In this document: piece by piece, positions 24,101 through 36,450 of the stretch
Numbering within the stretch: position 1 is the stretch's first letter
Layout: the number at the start of each line of letters is the position of its first letter
From: Echinococcus granulosus
Lineage: Eukaryota > Platyhelminthes > Cestoda > Cyclophyllidea > Taeniidae
Length of the DNA: 64,000 nucleotides
NCBI RefSeq assembly: GCF_000524195.1
Contig: NW_020170410.1
Coordinates: forward strand, 376,204-440,203
Direction of reading: 5' to 3'
Made by a program: the position numbers and the translations under genes
The notes under the pieces: model-generated
What the model was told of the DNA's origin: nothing
Database searches by the model: none
What the model saw: the letters and a program-made list of their open reading frames with translations, nothing else

Positions 24101-26042
24101 AGTAAAAGTGTTTAAGGTGCTTATTATTCGCAAATTTCTCCAACTCTTCTTCTTCCCTCATCGTACACCTTTCTTACGCCCCATCTACATGCTCTGCCTT
24201 TTTCCTCCTCCTACTCTTGGCATGTTTTTTTCCGGGGCAGATATTCTCACCTAGATAAAACAATGCTCTCCTCCTCACACCTGCTAGTTATTCCCTTCTC
24301 TTTCGACTTCTGTACTAGTGTCCTTCTTCGCCTTCCGCAACTTTTCCTTTCAGTTGTTGGCTACTGCGTCGCTTCGTTAGGTGGATGGTTGCGTTACCTC
24401 AACTCAGGCCTGACTGTCAGCTTGAGTGTCTACACTGTGTATCAGTTGTCACTTTTTCCCCCGTTCTTTATGAGCAGAGATTTATCTTTTTATTGAAAAA
24501 GTGAGAGTCTTATTTTCGTCAATAAACCAGCGACAATGATAGCGGTGGGATAACATCACTGCAAGAGGAAACAGGACGGTACTTAAACCAGTTGTGCGTG
24601 GGCTTTCAACTTAATGCTCTCATTTCTGTGACCAAGTCTCCTTTGAGACGGGCATTACTATTCTGCCGCGTATCTCTTTCATCGCATCTCTCCTACTTTC
24701 GCCTATTCCATGTCGCGCGTATATATGCACAGTGTAGCTATCTCACTGGGAATTCAATTACTCTCTCCTCTATCCTGCTTATATGATTAGGTGGCAAGGA
24801 AAATGTCGTATACCCTCACGCAATTGTGATTATTTTGTGCTGATAGTGAGTACTGTGACTCCCTTGGGGGAGGTGTTTCTCTCCGTTTATCAGCTAGGCG
24901 TTTACAATAATCAGGTCTACCATTGAGATCAAAAGTTTAGTATTGCGTGCGACGTTTGTTGAGATAGCGGAGAAAATTTGTGGCGCTGCTTCTGTTTTCA
25001 AAAATGCCGATATCATGATTCCAAAGTATTTTTATTTTGATACTCTTGATAGCAGAAAACAGCAACATTCTGTGTGCCGTTTACACTCAACTTCTTTCAC
25101 CTAGTTATTAAGTTTTGTAATTCAGACGGCGAACATTGGGTATTAGAAATGGTTCATTTAAACGTACTTTTCAAGTTATACTCGTCTGACATGCCACCGT
25201 GTGAATTAATTGACTTGAATTGTCTTGATCCACAGGGGAGGCGTCTTAGAAAAGATTTTAACACATTTCTCGGGTCAGACCTAACATCAATTGGTAGGGA
25301 AGATACTTTTTTTAAAGAAATTGAAGTTTATCTAAAATGCTGAGATCTGTTGTTTAATCACACAAGAGATCATACCTTGATTGTACTTTTTCTTGTGTTT
25401 GACTGATATGTGGATTGTAGTTGTCTCCAAAGGTGTTCGCTTCCTGTGGTGCCTTATAACCATGGCCTATTGAAACCTGTTTTCTAGGCATTATGCGATT
25501 ATTCGATTTTCCTTCCGGATACATTTATAAGAGCTCACATTTCTGATGTAGTTTTCTTTAAATGCACTAATGGGGACACCCCCTCCTCATGCCTCTTGTG
25601 CTTACTTGATCTTCAGTGGACATGGACAGCTCAAACCAGACACTTAACCTAGTGTAATGAGTAAACTAACGTCCAGAAATGGTTTTTTTCCGTAACAGGT
25701 CCACAAGAGTCGACTTTCCTAGAGAGCTGCGGGGTCGCTGACCTAATTACCACCTGTTATGGCGGTCGTAATCGCAAGATTGGTTTTGCACTTGCCACCA
25801 CTGACAAGTCGGTGGTCGACCTTGAGGCAGAGCTTCTTGGCGGCCAATCGGCGCAGGGTGTGCTAACTGCCGCAGAGGTCTTTGCGATGCTGCACGATCG
25901 TGGTCTGGAGGCCGAATTTCCCATCTTCACGATGGTGCACCGTATCTGTCAACGGCAGGAGAAGGCGAACGTCTTCATTGAATGCCTTAGGCGTCATCCG
26001 GCCCACATGTGCTTCTATCGCTCTTTAGGAAACAATTGGTAG
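15164..26042 (+). CDS. GPD1: Glycerol-3-phosphate dehydrogenase [NAD+], cytoplasmic
   Basis: Interconverts dihydroxyacetone phosphate and glycerol 3-phosphate with NADH/NAD+ in the cytosol, linking glycolysis to lipid backbone supply and redox shuttling. Exons: 15164-15271, 15308-15562, 16867-17055, 18086-18278, 25699-26042; all GT-AG and in phase, 362 residues against about 349 in vertebrates. Visible landmarks: the dinucleotide-binding GSGNWGS at residues 11-17, [25 protein letters not shown], the catalytic lysine Lys206 in CGALKN, NTKAA(I)IRLG, and [10 protein letters not shown] near the C-terminal domain. The ATG at 15164 gives the usual short N-terminus ([17 protein letters not shown]). 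Intron 1 is only 36 nt and has no stop in frame; intron 4 is 7.4 kb and contains a 100-N gap. The family normally ends near HPEHM; here ten further residues follow HPAHM. Confidence 0.96.
15272..15307 (+). other. 36-nt micro-intron in GPD1
   Basis: Begins GTATTT and ends ACAAAG, and sits between two codons (phase 0). Its length is a multiple of three and it contains no stop, so a naive frame reads straight through and adds 12 residues between FEDQ and VRMWVFEE. Homologous GPD1 proteins run directly from the FD(P/D)x region into V(T/R)MWVFEE, which is why this is called an intron. Confidence 0.88.
18279..25698 (+). other. Large intron 4 of GPD1 with assembly gap
   Basis: A 7.4 kb intron (GTAAGT to AACAG) before the last GPD1 exon. 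Apart from the N block, I see AT-rich non-coding sequence with pyrimidine-rich tracts near 24130-24300. Open frames such as 25074-25343 and 22983-23222 are within chance length and show no recognisable family. Its true length is unknown because of the gap. Confidence 0.7.
20255..20354. other. Assembly gap (100 N)
   Basis: Exactly 100 N, the conventional placeholder for a scaffold gap of unknown size. The flanks share no sequence, so this is a genuine unknown inside GPD1 intron 4. Confidence 0.99.
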
Positions 26043-28637
26043 ATTGACCATCACCACCGCCCGTGCCTCTTTTGAGATCCCCATCTGTTCCTCCATCTGC
26101 CTTCCCTCCACACGTCCTCACTTTGTTTCACTTGGCTTCATAGTTTTGTCTAGAGAAGAAAAATGGAATGGCGTTTAATTGTATGCGTCGAATTCACAGA
26201 CGAGTTCCAAACTCGTTTCAACTTTTTGGGGTCAGTAGTTTTCTTCTGCTTTGCTTAACCATGTTAGTTTGAAATTTTGATAATATTCGTGTAGAAGAGT
26301 TGGTTGAATTGTAGTTTAGATTGCATGCCACTAGCATATGGCTCGTCCCGTCTTTCTTTGCTGGAGTTTTGCTTAACTGAGCCATCTTTTACTGAACACA
26401 TTTGCCAATGTTTAGTGGTGGTTTATAACCAATTTGACGAAAAGTTTTTGCCGCGCTTGAATCAAGTTCTATTCAATCAGGCAGATTTGAACCACATCAC
26501 TTTCAACCGGCGTTTGATGAGGTTTCAAGACAGGAGGGGGATGCTTCAGGCCGACACACTCGTACTTTGTAGTGGGTACGAGCAGCTGCGTGTGCTTTGA
26601 AAGTTTATACAAATTGTAGCGGGTTGTGCTAGAAACCGCGTGGGTTTTTTTTTACTCCATGACATTTTGCTAAACTGCTACAGATTTACTGAGAAGTGGA
26701 TTTTGAGGAATACGGAGGCATAGGGTCTGTGGTGTTTCGTGACAGCCGGCACTCGGCTTGAGCTTTTGCCCTAATTGCGTCCGCTCGCCCATGCTTTTGC
26801 AGCCGTGCGTTCTGTGATGAGGTAGACGTTCACTTCATGCCTGCGTTGTGTGTGATAAAGGCACGAGAACAAATGGTATTTCTTGATCATGTCACGTGAC
26901 CGCTCTCATTCGGCAAGCCGACTACACTTGGAATTTTGAATATCAGATGAGAGGTGAAAATAAACGCATGGTTCGTTCGTCAAAGAAAAACAGCATCTTG
27001 TAATCTACTTCTTCTGGGAGGAGAATGTGCTCGGAGGTCAAATTTGTCCACGAATTAGTAAGACGCATTGAATTTTCTTTTATTAAATAACCCATGAGTA
27101 GGTTTTAGTGCTTGACAATGGGTTAAATGGAAATTAATGCTGAGATTATTGGAAATTTGCGAAAATTATCCTCGAAGCCATAGAAAAATGGAGCCTGCAA
27201 GTTACTTTAAAGGATGAAGGAACCTACCGACAGGCAAATCTCATGAAACTCTGAGTTCACAGGTAGGATTCTGCGCCATCCGAGTCGGACAAATGAGAAG
27301 GTACATGACCAAAATTTTTAATGGCATTGGAGAATTGGTATAGCACAGCAGAAAACTGCATAATTTATTTAAGGGTGGAATTGGTTAAGCGGAACGAGAA
27401 TCACTCTCGCATATTCTTGATCAATTCTAAGCACCTGCTTAAATGGGTGAGCTAGGTTGAGCACGAACCATTTTAGTGCTCTTAATGAGCTCCAGTAACA
27501 TTATAGCTGCTGTAATGGTCGTGACTAAACTAGTTAGGAGAAAATTTTAAAGTAACCGGCACTCGAAAAAAAGTGATTTTATTGCTCCGACCAAAACACC
27601 AGTCACTGACTGAGTAGACACGCGCCCCAGGTGAAAAAAAATGTATCGCGAGTTTCAGCTAGTTTTGATACATTAGCTTTGAACCAAGAAAACAAACTGG
27701 TAGTCTAGTTTTGGCTTGAGAATGCATCGAAAGAATGTTTACTCATCTGTGAAACGTCCACTGCAGCGATTGCAACAATAGCGAAAGACTTCGAAATCGC
27801 CTCTGCGTACAACCTCATGCGTGTCAAAAAATGACTGGTGATTAGCTCAAACGTCAGTGAGAAAAACTGAAAAAACAAAATACTTTTCTGTTAAAAAAGT
27901 AGCTAAAAGTGTCTACTAGGTAGATCGTCTTAAGAAGCTTAAAATTTTTACGGTTAAAATACATCTTTGCGTGCACTGCTTCGGAAGCAACCTCCTTAAT
28001 TATAAGGTCCAGAATACAATCTGCAGACAAGAACTGCTGTATTATTATCATTAAAACATGGTCTATAATTTATTCGTGGGCAAAGCTATATTTCTTGAAC
28101 AGAAAAATACTGCTCACTGCCAGTAAAAAGAATTTTGTAGGCAGATCTTGTGCTGATTAGACTGTTGAAGTATAAATTTAAATAATTCTGGCTGTTAGAT
28201 TTTTTTAAGAACTTGCACTTTGAGTTGTAGTATATGCTCGCGTGGATATTGCGAGTCAGTCAAAGTCGTTTTTAAAGTTGCCACGTCACAGCGGGCAACT
28301 GTGTATTCATTCAAACAAGTAATAGCAAAACCTTCCTTGCAGAACGCAACAGTTCTACAACTTATAAATTCCTTGTCAGAACAGCTAATGTTTCCAATTT
28401 CACTTCACCGATTCAGTAATGCACCGATTCGATAAGTTAATTTTTTACATGGGAAGTAGTTACCGTCTCATTTATCTCCCTGACAGGTACATGAATTAAT
28501 TTTCTCCTAACTGGCAGATCATTTTAAAAATTCATGTGACTTTTTACCGTAGAATCTAAAAAAGTTCGAAAGTGTTGTAAAAGGTTTCATTTGTGTTAGT
28601 ATTCACCATTACAGTCTGCAATTTAGTTGTTACTCAC

Positions 28638-28974
28638 TGAGATTCATGCTCGTTGCGAATTGCGATGTCGTAAATTGCTTGCCTCTCAAAACAGTAGACC
28701 TGACTTTAGCCACCTCTATTTTCAGTAACTCTCGTGCCTTCTTCTCCATTTCCCTATCCCCATCCCGCCTATTCAAATTGAAGTGTTGCCATAAGGGATA
28801 ACTAGGGGTAAATATGGCACGCCCATAAGGGTAAGGAATTGCATTGTGCTGCATGGCAAGAATAAGAATAGGGCCTTGTATTGATTCGTGCACCAGTCTT
28901 GGATGTTTTCCAAGGAGATGAGGAGGCATATCCCACCCATAATTGTTTTGTCTCCACCACATGTACAATTCATA
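28638..28974 (-). CDS. Candidate internal exon, unrecognised protein
   Basis: An open stretch of 112 codons on the minus strand, bounded by an acceptor-like AATCAG and a strong donor CTCA|GTGAGT. Composition is protein-like: an aromatic start (YELYMWW), then a charged segment with REMEKKARELLKIE that would form a helix. There is a vague likeness to the tail of NADH dehydrogenase beta subunit 5, too weak to name it. The length is within what chance gives in a window of this size, and I could not find neighbouring exons in phase, so it is reported only as a candidate. Confidence 0.22.
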
Positions 28975-30164
28975 CTGATTAATTTTACCCAGACCATACT
29001 ATGCATGCACACGCGGGCAAAGGAAGTATAACCTTGTGAGGGTGAAATGGTGCGCGTTCTAGAAGTGTGGGGTGGGTAGTGGGTCATTTTGGACTAACCA
29101 GGGATACGTTCATTTGTTTGACGAGCGTTGTAATACAAAGTCCACATCTCATTAGACGTACATCAATTACTTAGTCAACAAATAGTCTAAAGTAGATGAC
29201 TTTTTCACATAAGGCAACCAATAATAGAGAAAAAAAATTAATAGCCTGTGGAGCTTAGTGTCTATCAGGCATTAACTGCCTGAAGGAGTGACCAATTTAT
29301 GTAGTAACTTTCACAACATTCTCTTCTCACTCGGTGCAGACGTCGATGAATTGTTTCACTGCCGCTAATGCAATAATCGGTACTGAAAGTTGTTAATGAC
29401 ACGTTAATCACAATGGTAGCACACAATTTTTTAGTCTTCAGGCCCATGAATGGGCGTTCTCCCAGTATTAGTGTTATGCAGGACCTGGTTTCGATTAAGT
29501 CTTGGGCAGATTCACATTATAGAATTTGCTCTAGTACTTTATTCTGTTGTCAAATGCCACAAGTTTCAATGTTTCACCATAAATCCGACTAAGAGCTTAC
29601 ACATCTTTGGAAAAGAAAATTAATCCTTTAAACAAGCAAGCAAACCCAAATCGCATTTTTATCAACTGAATTTGATCACGTACTGGTGCATAAACGTGCT
29701 CTTACCGCTCATACGCAGTCACATACATTCCAAAAGTCTCTATAAGCTAATGGAGTTTATTCCGGAAACTAAAGGCAATTATTTTTAGCTGCCTGACAGC
29801 TTTAAACATGCAGATGTAGAAGCCTACAATTCAGCATTTTTTTTGAAATAATCACTATTATTTACAACGGTTTTTGAGGCCACTGCCAATTCGTCGAAAA
29901 ACATTCCGAGTGTATTATTTTTACTTCCTCAACTCCTATTTTCGCATGTCCACCCTAGAGGTTTCCACCCACAGTTATCAATTACGAAAGCTATCACATG
30001 ATATAACAAAAGGTAAGGGGAATTGGGAAAAGATCATTAGCACTCAGATTTACTAGTTATTCAGCCACATTTAACTTGTCAACCTTTTAAGGGCTACTAA
30101 CAACAAAAAACCTAAAATTTATAGTCTATTTTTGAAGAGGATAATAATGTAGCTTCTCGAGTCT

Positions 30165-30295
30165 GAAGAATATGGTGCAGGGGAGGGTGCGGGCGGAGCA
30201 GCTACAGACATGGCCCGGAGGCCATGCCGCCCAGCAGAAGCACAAAGGCAGAGCCTTAAGTCCCCACTATACCCAGATGAGGAGTTAAACAAATA
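30165..30295 (+). repeat. Interspersed hairpin repeat, copy A
   Basis: Member of a family with five detectable copies in the window. Shared marks are a G-rich left part, a hairpin (ATGGCC / GGCCAT here), a segment reading AAGCACAAAGGC, GCCTTAAGT, and a right end GAGGAGTTAAACAAA. No coding capacity is evident. It may be a SINE or another short non-autonomous element; no target-site duplication was recognised. Confidence 0.6.
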
Positions 30296-31146
30296 TTCAA
30301 GGTATTACAGATATATTGCCTCATTTCTGTTAACTTAAAATACATTGTAGATCTATGTAGTTGAATTAAGCTAAATTTCGCACCGCATTTGGCACATCAC
30401 CTACAGTCAGCATTTAATGTACCCAGATGTAGCGGCAGATTTTTAGCTTTAACCTCAATCCAACTAACCAAACATGACAGATGCGTAAAATTGTCTTGCT
30501 TATTATATGTAAATAATTTTAGTACTGCAAAGGGCCAACTTTTTATGCCAAAAGTGTGGCGCCAAACTGTTACACTTTTAAGGACCATTTTATCAACAAT
30601 AAGCGGGCTTTTTGCATTCACACACGTTTTGTTCACCAATGTTGACAATCTGGATACTTTTTTAAATTTCCATAGCTTAATCTGTCTACAAAAATAAAAT
30701 TTTACGGTCTTGGTGCTAAATGCAAGCCAACATCCAATTTTGTCAACCATCCCATGGCCTGATTTATTATGCTGGTAACACTTTGAATTTAAGGAAAGTA
30801 GAATTAAAACCACCCATCTCCTGGTAAATTAAAACAAGCTAAACCACCAAATAGTTAATTTTTGGTGTCATGGAAGTGAACATCCCCAACTGCTAAAATA
30901 AAGCACGCAAATTTTTTGCCTTTTTAAATGCTCGACTACGAAAACAAAATTTCCGTCTGGCAATTAGTTAAAAAAGAATCGCGAAAACCAATTATTTTAA
31001 AAGTTGCAATTCCCTTTCTGCGGTGTCATGCTCCAACTTTAATGCACGTCTATCACACACGAAGTTTGCAGAAGCACCTCGGCAGTGCTGATGTTGATGT
31101 CAGCTTAATGGTCACAGCGAGACATCGGAGACGCTCAAGTCGAGGT

Positions 31147-31171
31147 GGGTGGAGGGAGGGAGAGAAGGGGG
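31147..31171 (+). other. G-quadruplex-forming motif
   Basis: Four runs of three or more G (31147-31149, 31154-31156, 31158-31160, 31167-31171) with loops of 4, 1 and 6 nt meet the usual G4 rule. It stands in an AT-rich intergenic stretch. No gene start is recognised nearby, so a regulatory role is not supported. Confidence 0.5.
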
Positions 31172-31850
31172 TGTAGAAGTTACCACTTAAGGGGTCCTTC
31201 GTGTATCTTCCCAAAATTCGGTCCTAATTTGTCTATTCGAACCCTGACGATCCAATAGCGCACCGTTGGACAACTGCAGGAGCTTATAACTCCCAGGATT
31301 TGGTTCCTAACCATTCAAATGTGAACTTCCCCGATTGGTTTTTATTAAAGCGGGCCATTTATAAGTATATCTACGATACCGAGAATTTGTTTTAGCCCAT
31401 ATTAATGTAGACTATCAAAGCCCCATGTGGCTGAGTAAGTAGCCTTATCATTAAGCGGTAATTAACTTTGGGTGAGGTCTCATTAGAAAGCCTTTCAGCG
31501 TATTTCTCAGAAATTTCTTTTTTATGGCTTGTTTTACCCCTCTTATTGTAAGTGATATTCGCTGCTGGCAAGCTAACAGCGCTTGGATTGAAGTGACCCA
31601 AGAGTAGCCGAATGTAAAGGCATTTGAATCAGAGCTCATTTATTTACAACAAGACAATGAGAATATATTGCTATTTTTTTACCAACATCTATTAGCAAAA
31701 AAATTGCCATAATTACCTGCTGGAATTTACAAAACTTACACTTTATTAAGCAACCTTCCTTGGTGCCATGTTGAGGTTGAATGCGAAACAATTCAATGTT
31801 TATTAAACCTCTTTTACAGCAGTAACTCTTCCAAGTGTGCTTGTTTACAG

Positions 31851-31921
31851 AGTTTTATGCATTCAAGAAATGCGTCGAGGAGGACCTTACTTACAAGCCT
31901 GATGCATGCATGATTGTGTAG
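31851..31921 (+). CDS. Candidate terminal exon, unrecognised
   Basis: A good acceptor (TGTTTACAG) is followed by 22 codons and a TAG. The peptide ends with DACMIV, which has the form of a C-terminal CAAX prenylation box. No upstream exon in matching phase (one leftover base) was found. So short a stretch could well be chance; kept because acceptor, open frame and CAAX-like end coincide. Confidence 0.15.
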
Positions 31922-34900
31922 CGAACTGAACCGTGGTGAACATGAAGCGTAGAATACGGGCTAAGGGGAGGAGGGGGGTCTCTTTGGCCTGACTTTTAAT
32001 GTCTCAAAACACGTTTCTGCTGTTTCTTTTTTGCTCAACGTGCTAGACCATTTTTCCGATGGAGGACAGATGTAATTGTTAGATAATGACGGGGAGGAAA
32101 TAATCTTAATTCAAAACTTACTGCTCTATTCATGACAAAACAATGTGCCCGAGGATCCGCAATCGGGGTCGGCCGTAGCAGTGCACGAATTTAATCACAA
32201 CAAGTACGCCTCCCAAGGCTTACGCCTTATTAATTCAACCGCAGGAAGTTTTTTTTTGCCACAGGAAGTTTGAAGAATAGAATATGATTAAGTTGCCCAC
32301 GCAGAGCAAATAATAAATACTATTTATAGGACCACACAAACACTTATTCATCGAAGCTATGTAGGCAGTCTAATCCATTAGCGAAATTCTCTGCTCCCTT
32401 TCACTTCATGCTTTGTTTGTAGAAAAGGGAGTGGAATGTGATAAGTCTACAACCAAAATCTCATCAAAAGGGGATATTTTGGTCTGCTTTTTTCCCAGAA
32501 CCTGAATTTATAAAGCAATTTTAACATTGACCAAAATGGTATAGGTGATTTGGATCAGACATAAAACTAGGATGAAGATAAACGATGTAGAACTTTTGGG
32601 GACTCAAATAACTCAAAGAAAATATGACTTGGATGAAAGCACAAATTATTCGCAGAAAGCATAATTCTTTTCCTAAAGAGCCCAGGATTTAAAACTTCCA
32701 TACATAAGAGTTAATCAGCAAAATGCACTACTGGTTCATTAAAACACAAATACTGCTCTAAAAAAGAGCGAGTTTTTGTGCATCCGCTAGCAAGAACTAC
32801 AAAAATTAAAATTAGTTACAAGTATATTAGGAAATCTGAACGTTTTGACTTTTTTCTATAATCCAAATGAAATAGCACAAGGTTGTTAGCCACATAATTA
32901 GTACATCAATTTAAAAGTTTGAGATGAATTAGTGTCACAGTGTTTCTGGGTTAAGAACAACAATCACACTTAAACAAGCTTTTAATAAAAAAAATGAGAA
33001 GTAATTACGTTGACGGTGAAGGGAAGAAACTGACACAGAAATTACTATTGTCAGGTGTAGGTGAATATTGTCACTAGTCGTGAATCCAATAGAAATTCCA
33101 ACAACAAATAGGCAATCTGAGTAACAGAATGTTGTGAACAGGCGATAGGAAGTATGCGGTGGCAGCATACAACAGCATACAACTGGAAGATGTTAACAAG
33201 TTTTCCTCCACAGTAAATACCAAGGTGTTACTATAAGGAATACATAGAAGCAAATGTCTTTTTATTTCTGACAGGGATCAGAGTCATCACTCATTAAAGT
33301 GTCAGGAGAAGGGATGTGGACAAGAGATATGAACCTACTTTAGGAGAGAATCTAAAAGGTGTTAACAGCCAAAAGGTGTTTTTGCCAGTAATTAATGTTC
33401 TCTGAAGAGTAGGGATGGGGCGAAGAGATAGGGACTGGGGGGCACTCATTATTAAACAGGGTTGGTTGGCAGTTAGAGAGCAGACGCTACGAAAAGAGAA
33501 GGAAGAGATAAGCGCGCTTGTCTGTCAAAACGTCACAGCGATGTTATCTCTTTCTCCCTCTCTGCCTCTATCTGCCCCGTCTTGTACCCCTTTAATTCTT
33601 AATTAACACGGTTGCTGATGCATTAAAATTTTAATTTTATAGGCCTTTAGCATTTCACTTAGAGCGTTTTTTGTTCCTTATTAAATCCCCTTGTTTTTAC
33701 TTAAGTGACTAAAAGAAAGGTTCCCATTTTTTGGTTCATTTTGCAAGCAACCACTACTACTTAGTTCTGCTAAACCGTCACGTACTTAGAAAGCGCTTAG
33801 GGCAAGGGAAGGTCTAAAATTAATTGCTCTGGATGACTGATTATAAGGCGAAGGGTTATTTAATATACAAGCAAATTACTTTCCCAAATTTTTAACTCCT
33901 TTTCAAAATAAAAGTATTGCAGTTAAATAATTTTAAACTATTAAACGCAAATTTGACTGTGAATGGAAGGGTAGACTAGTGCAAAGTGCGTTTCATCTGT
34001 AAGCAAAATGTGTTTTACTTTGACTTTTTTGAGTTGTCAGTTTTGATTTACCATGTATACTCTAAAGCATCACTGAAGTTTTTTTGCAGAGAAGGAACAA
34101 TTTTTAGAAATTGAGGAAAATCCTAGCGTTTGACTGAAATCCCATTCTCAAATTATCACGAGAAGAATTAGTCCGGAATGTCGTTCTGTCGTGCTTGTCA
34201 TCGAGAACCAGAAAACACTCAGAAGGTCGCTATTTCAAATGTAACGTTGCCGTCTTAAACACTCGGTTGTAACTTTTTAGTAAAGATGAGTCTACCACTT
34301 TTAAATTTTAGGCAATGCAGTTTCTGTTAATTAAGAGGCATGAAAATAATATTAAAGCCCTGGCTGTTTGAATGAAGCAAAGAGAAGAACTTATTGTATC
34401 CGAACACTCTCACACAAATAGAATGGAATCTTAGTGTTTGCTTGATTGAATGCCCGTTCTACATACATTCATTGTGTCCAATTTGAGACCAAAATATGCG
34501 GTAATTCGAACCATTTGCGTCAAGTTTACTCATCAACAAATCCTGAAGTCGTTCTGTAGGCAAATAACCATGCTTTGCGACGCGTAGCCCCGTACTAATT
34601 TGTATTGGTCTAGTCGGTAGGGGGTTTTAAACACTACCCTCGATTAACTACTCTCACACGTTTTAATTAAGCTTGCCCTTAGTCTACCTTTTATGTATAA
34701 GAGCTTTATTGGAAGGAATAAAGGGAGCAAACCGATATTCTTTCGGAAACTGAAGTATTTTAGCTGTCAAAACATAGGTGAATATTTACTAGTCTATTTA
34801 CTGTTAGCGGGTATATTTTCACCAGTATTTTTTCACCAGTGTTGGGAAGAAATGGGGAATTGGAAATGTGTTTGTGAAAATACGCATTCTATGGTTCTTT

Positions 34901-36248
34901 TTTTGGCTGCCAAGGACAACAGTCCTATTAAATAGCATTGAGGATCTTCTGAAGTAACCCTATCGTGGTTACTCAGTCTCCTATGTTTAATATGCGCCTT
35001 CTATCCATGTCTACTTGCCTAAAAATAAAGCAATAATTATCAAGAAGAAGTTAATTAGTTAATTTTTAGTAAACTTAGGTTCAATTTCTGCGTATGACAC
35101 CATGCTTAGCAGACTGACTACTAAAGCAACTCGTGACGTCAATGCGGGTGCCACTTTACATCAACGTTGGCCACATGCACAGAAAAAATAAGGGTGTCTT
35201 AACTACCTTGACTTAAGCATTTTATTTGGCAGTATGCACTGAAAGGAATGGAATCTAAAGTCTCCCGTAACATTTCACTTTACCACACAGTTTACATTGG
35301 GCATTCAAACATCCCCCCTCTTCGATAACTACTGTTGATACACTCCCTCTAGTCAGAAACTTAGCACCTTCTCCAACCAAGATTTCAGGAGGAAATTGCT
35401 CACGACAACGCAGCTATTTTGTTGTTCCAGTACCACCCAAATTGCCATTTTTTTGCTCAACTCAATTGCCGCTTGAAAACTAAGGAAATGTAATTTTCTT
35501 TTGATCGCAAAAATCCTACATCCATGCGTTAACGACAGTGTTTAATGTATTTGCAGCTATGACAGAGAACACTACATATAACTGTGACCAAGAAATCGGC
35601 TAAGAAATTACAGTGTCACATACATGCGACGCCAGTAGTAAACGTGCTGGAACATCATATGATACAAAATCATCAGTACTCTCTAGGATCAAGGCGCAAT
35701 AAGTGTACTTTATACGTAATGAGTACTTACTGCTGGTATATTCTATAAAATAACATTTATTTAGTAAACTTGCCTTTTATGCAAGATAGGATGGAAGGCT
35801 GTATATAGCGGGGATAACTCAAAATGTAAAGAGTAGTACCTTTCTTGGTGAAGCGGACTAAATTATTATTTTTGCCTTGTCAGCTGCCATTAAATCCAGA
35901 GGATAGCATGGATGTTGCACATAAACTAAGGTTTTAGAGTTTTAAAAACAGTCAAATAATTTGTATTAGCATAGATTACTCAGAAGAATGACTTAAAGCA
36001 TTAAAAAAAAACATGAAATATCAATTTGTGGTGCATTTTGACTACAATTCCTATTGGCAATCCGAAACAGACGCAAGAAGGCATAAACTAGCATTTAAAA
36101 GGTAAGACAAAAATGAGATAAGTCGTCGTTCAAAGACAGGACCTTGGTATTCACCGCGTGCCTTAGTGTCAACTCGTACCAAGACATCGCGTAGAATACC
36201 AAATTCACACAGCGTCTCTCTTAACCACCAGGCCAATAAATTAACAAG

Positions 36249-36450
36249 GCTATTGAGGAGGAGAAGGAGGTGCCTCAATTCACCTACCTTGCACAATCCA
36301 TGCGGCTGTCCGACCCACAGTTGGTACGACCACGCTCAAGCCTCTGTGACAGTGATACGGTTTACCTGAGAGAGGGAAACGTGTCGCCTCTGTCCCCTGC
36401 TTCGCCTAAATTTCCCCTGAGCAGCGCTCAGGCACGTCTGCTCAGGAGTT
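36249..36450 (+). CDS. Candidate exon, Ser/Pro-rich unrecognised protein
   Basis: An open plus-strand frame whose first part is protein-like: acidic EEEKE, then SLCDSDTVYLREG and a serine/proline stretch (SPLSPASPKFP) with SP sites typical of a disordered, phosphorylated tail. The frame stays open to 36758, but the later part is less protein-like. No convincing upstream acceptor or downstream donor was identified, and the minus strand also shows donor-like signals here. Coordinates mark the most coding-like part only. Confidence 0.2.

Larger units (their letters stand above)
26043..36200. other. Gene-poor intergenic region downstream of GPD1
   Basis: No recognisable protein family over about 10 kb. 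The start should hold the GPD1 3' UTR; the first AATAAA noted on the plus strand is at 26959-26964. The region contains one copy of the interspersed hairpin repeat (about 30165-30295), a G-quadruplex-type run (31147-31171) and a few short coding-like segments with splice-like ends (28638-28974 minus, 31851-31921 plus) that remain unproven. Most of the rest is AT-rich with no structure I can name. Confidence 0.5.

Noticed and set aside
25074..25343. 89-codon plus-strand frame in the last GPD1 intron
   Set aside because: Within chance length, in a different frame context from the flanking GPD1 exons, no family recognised.
30397..30813. 138-codon minus-strand frame
   Set aside because: AT-rich, biased to Lys/Phe/Leu as random AT-rich sequence would be; a 102-codon frame overlaps on the other strand. 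No family resemblance.
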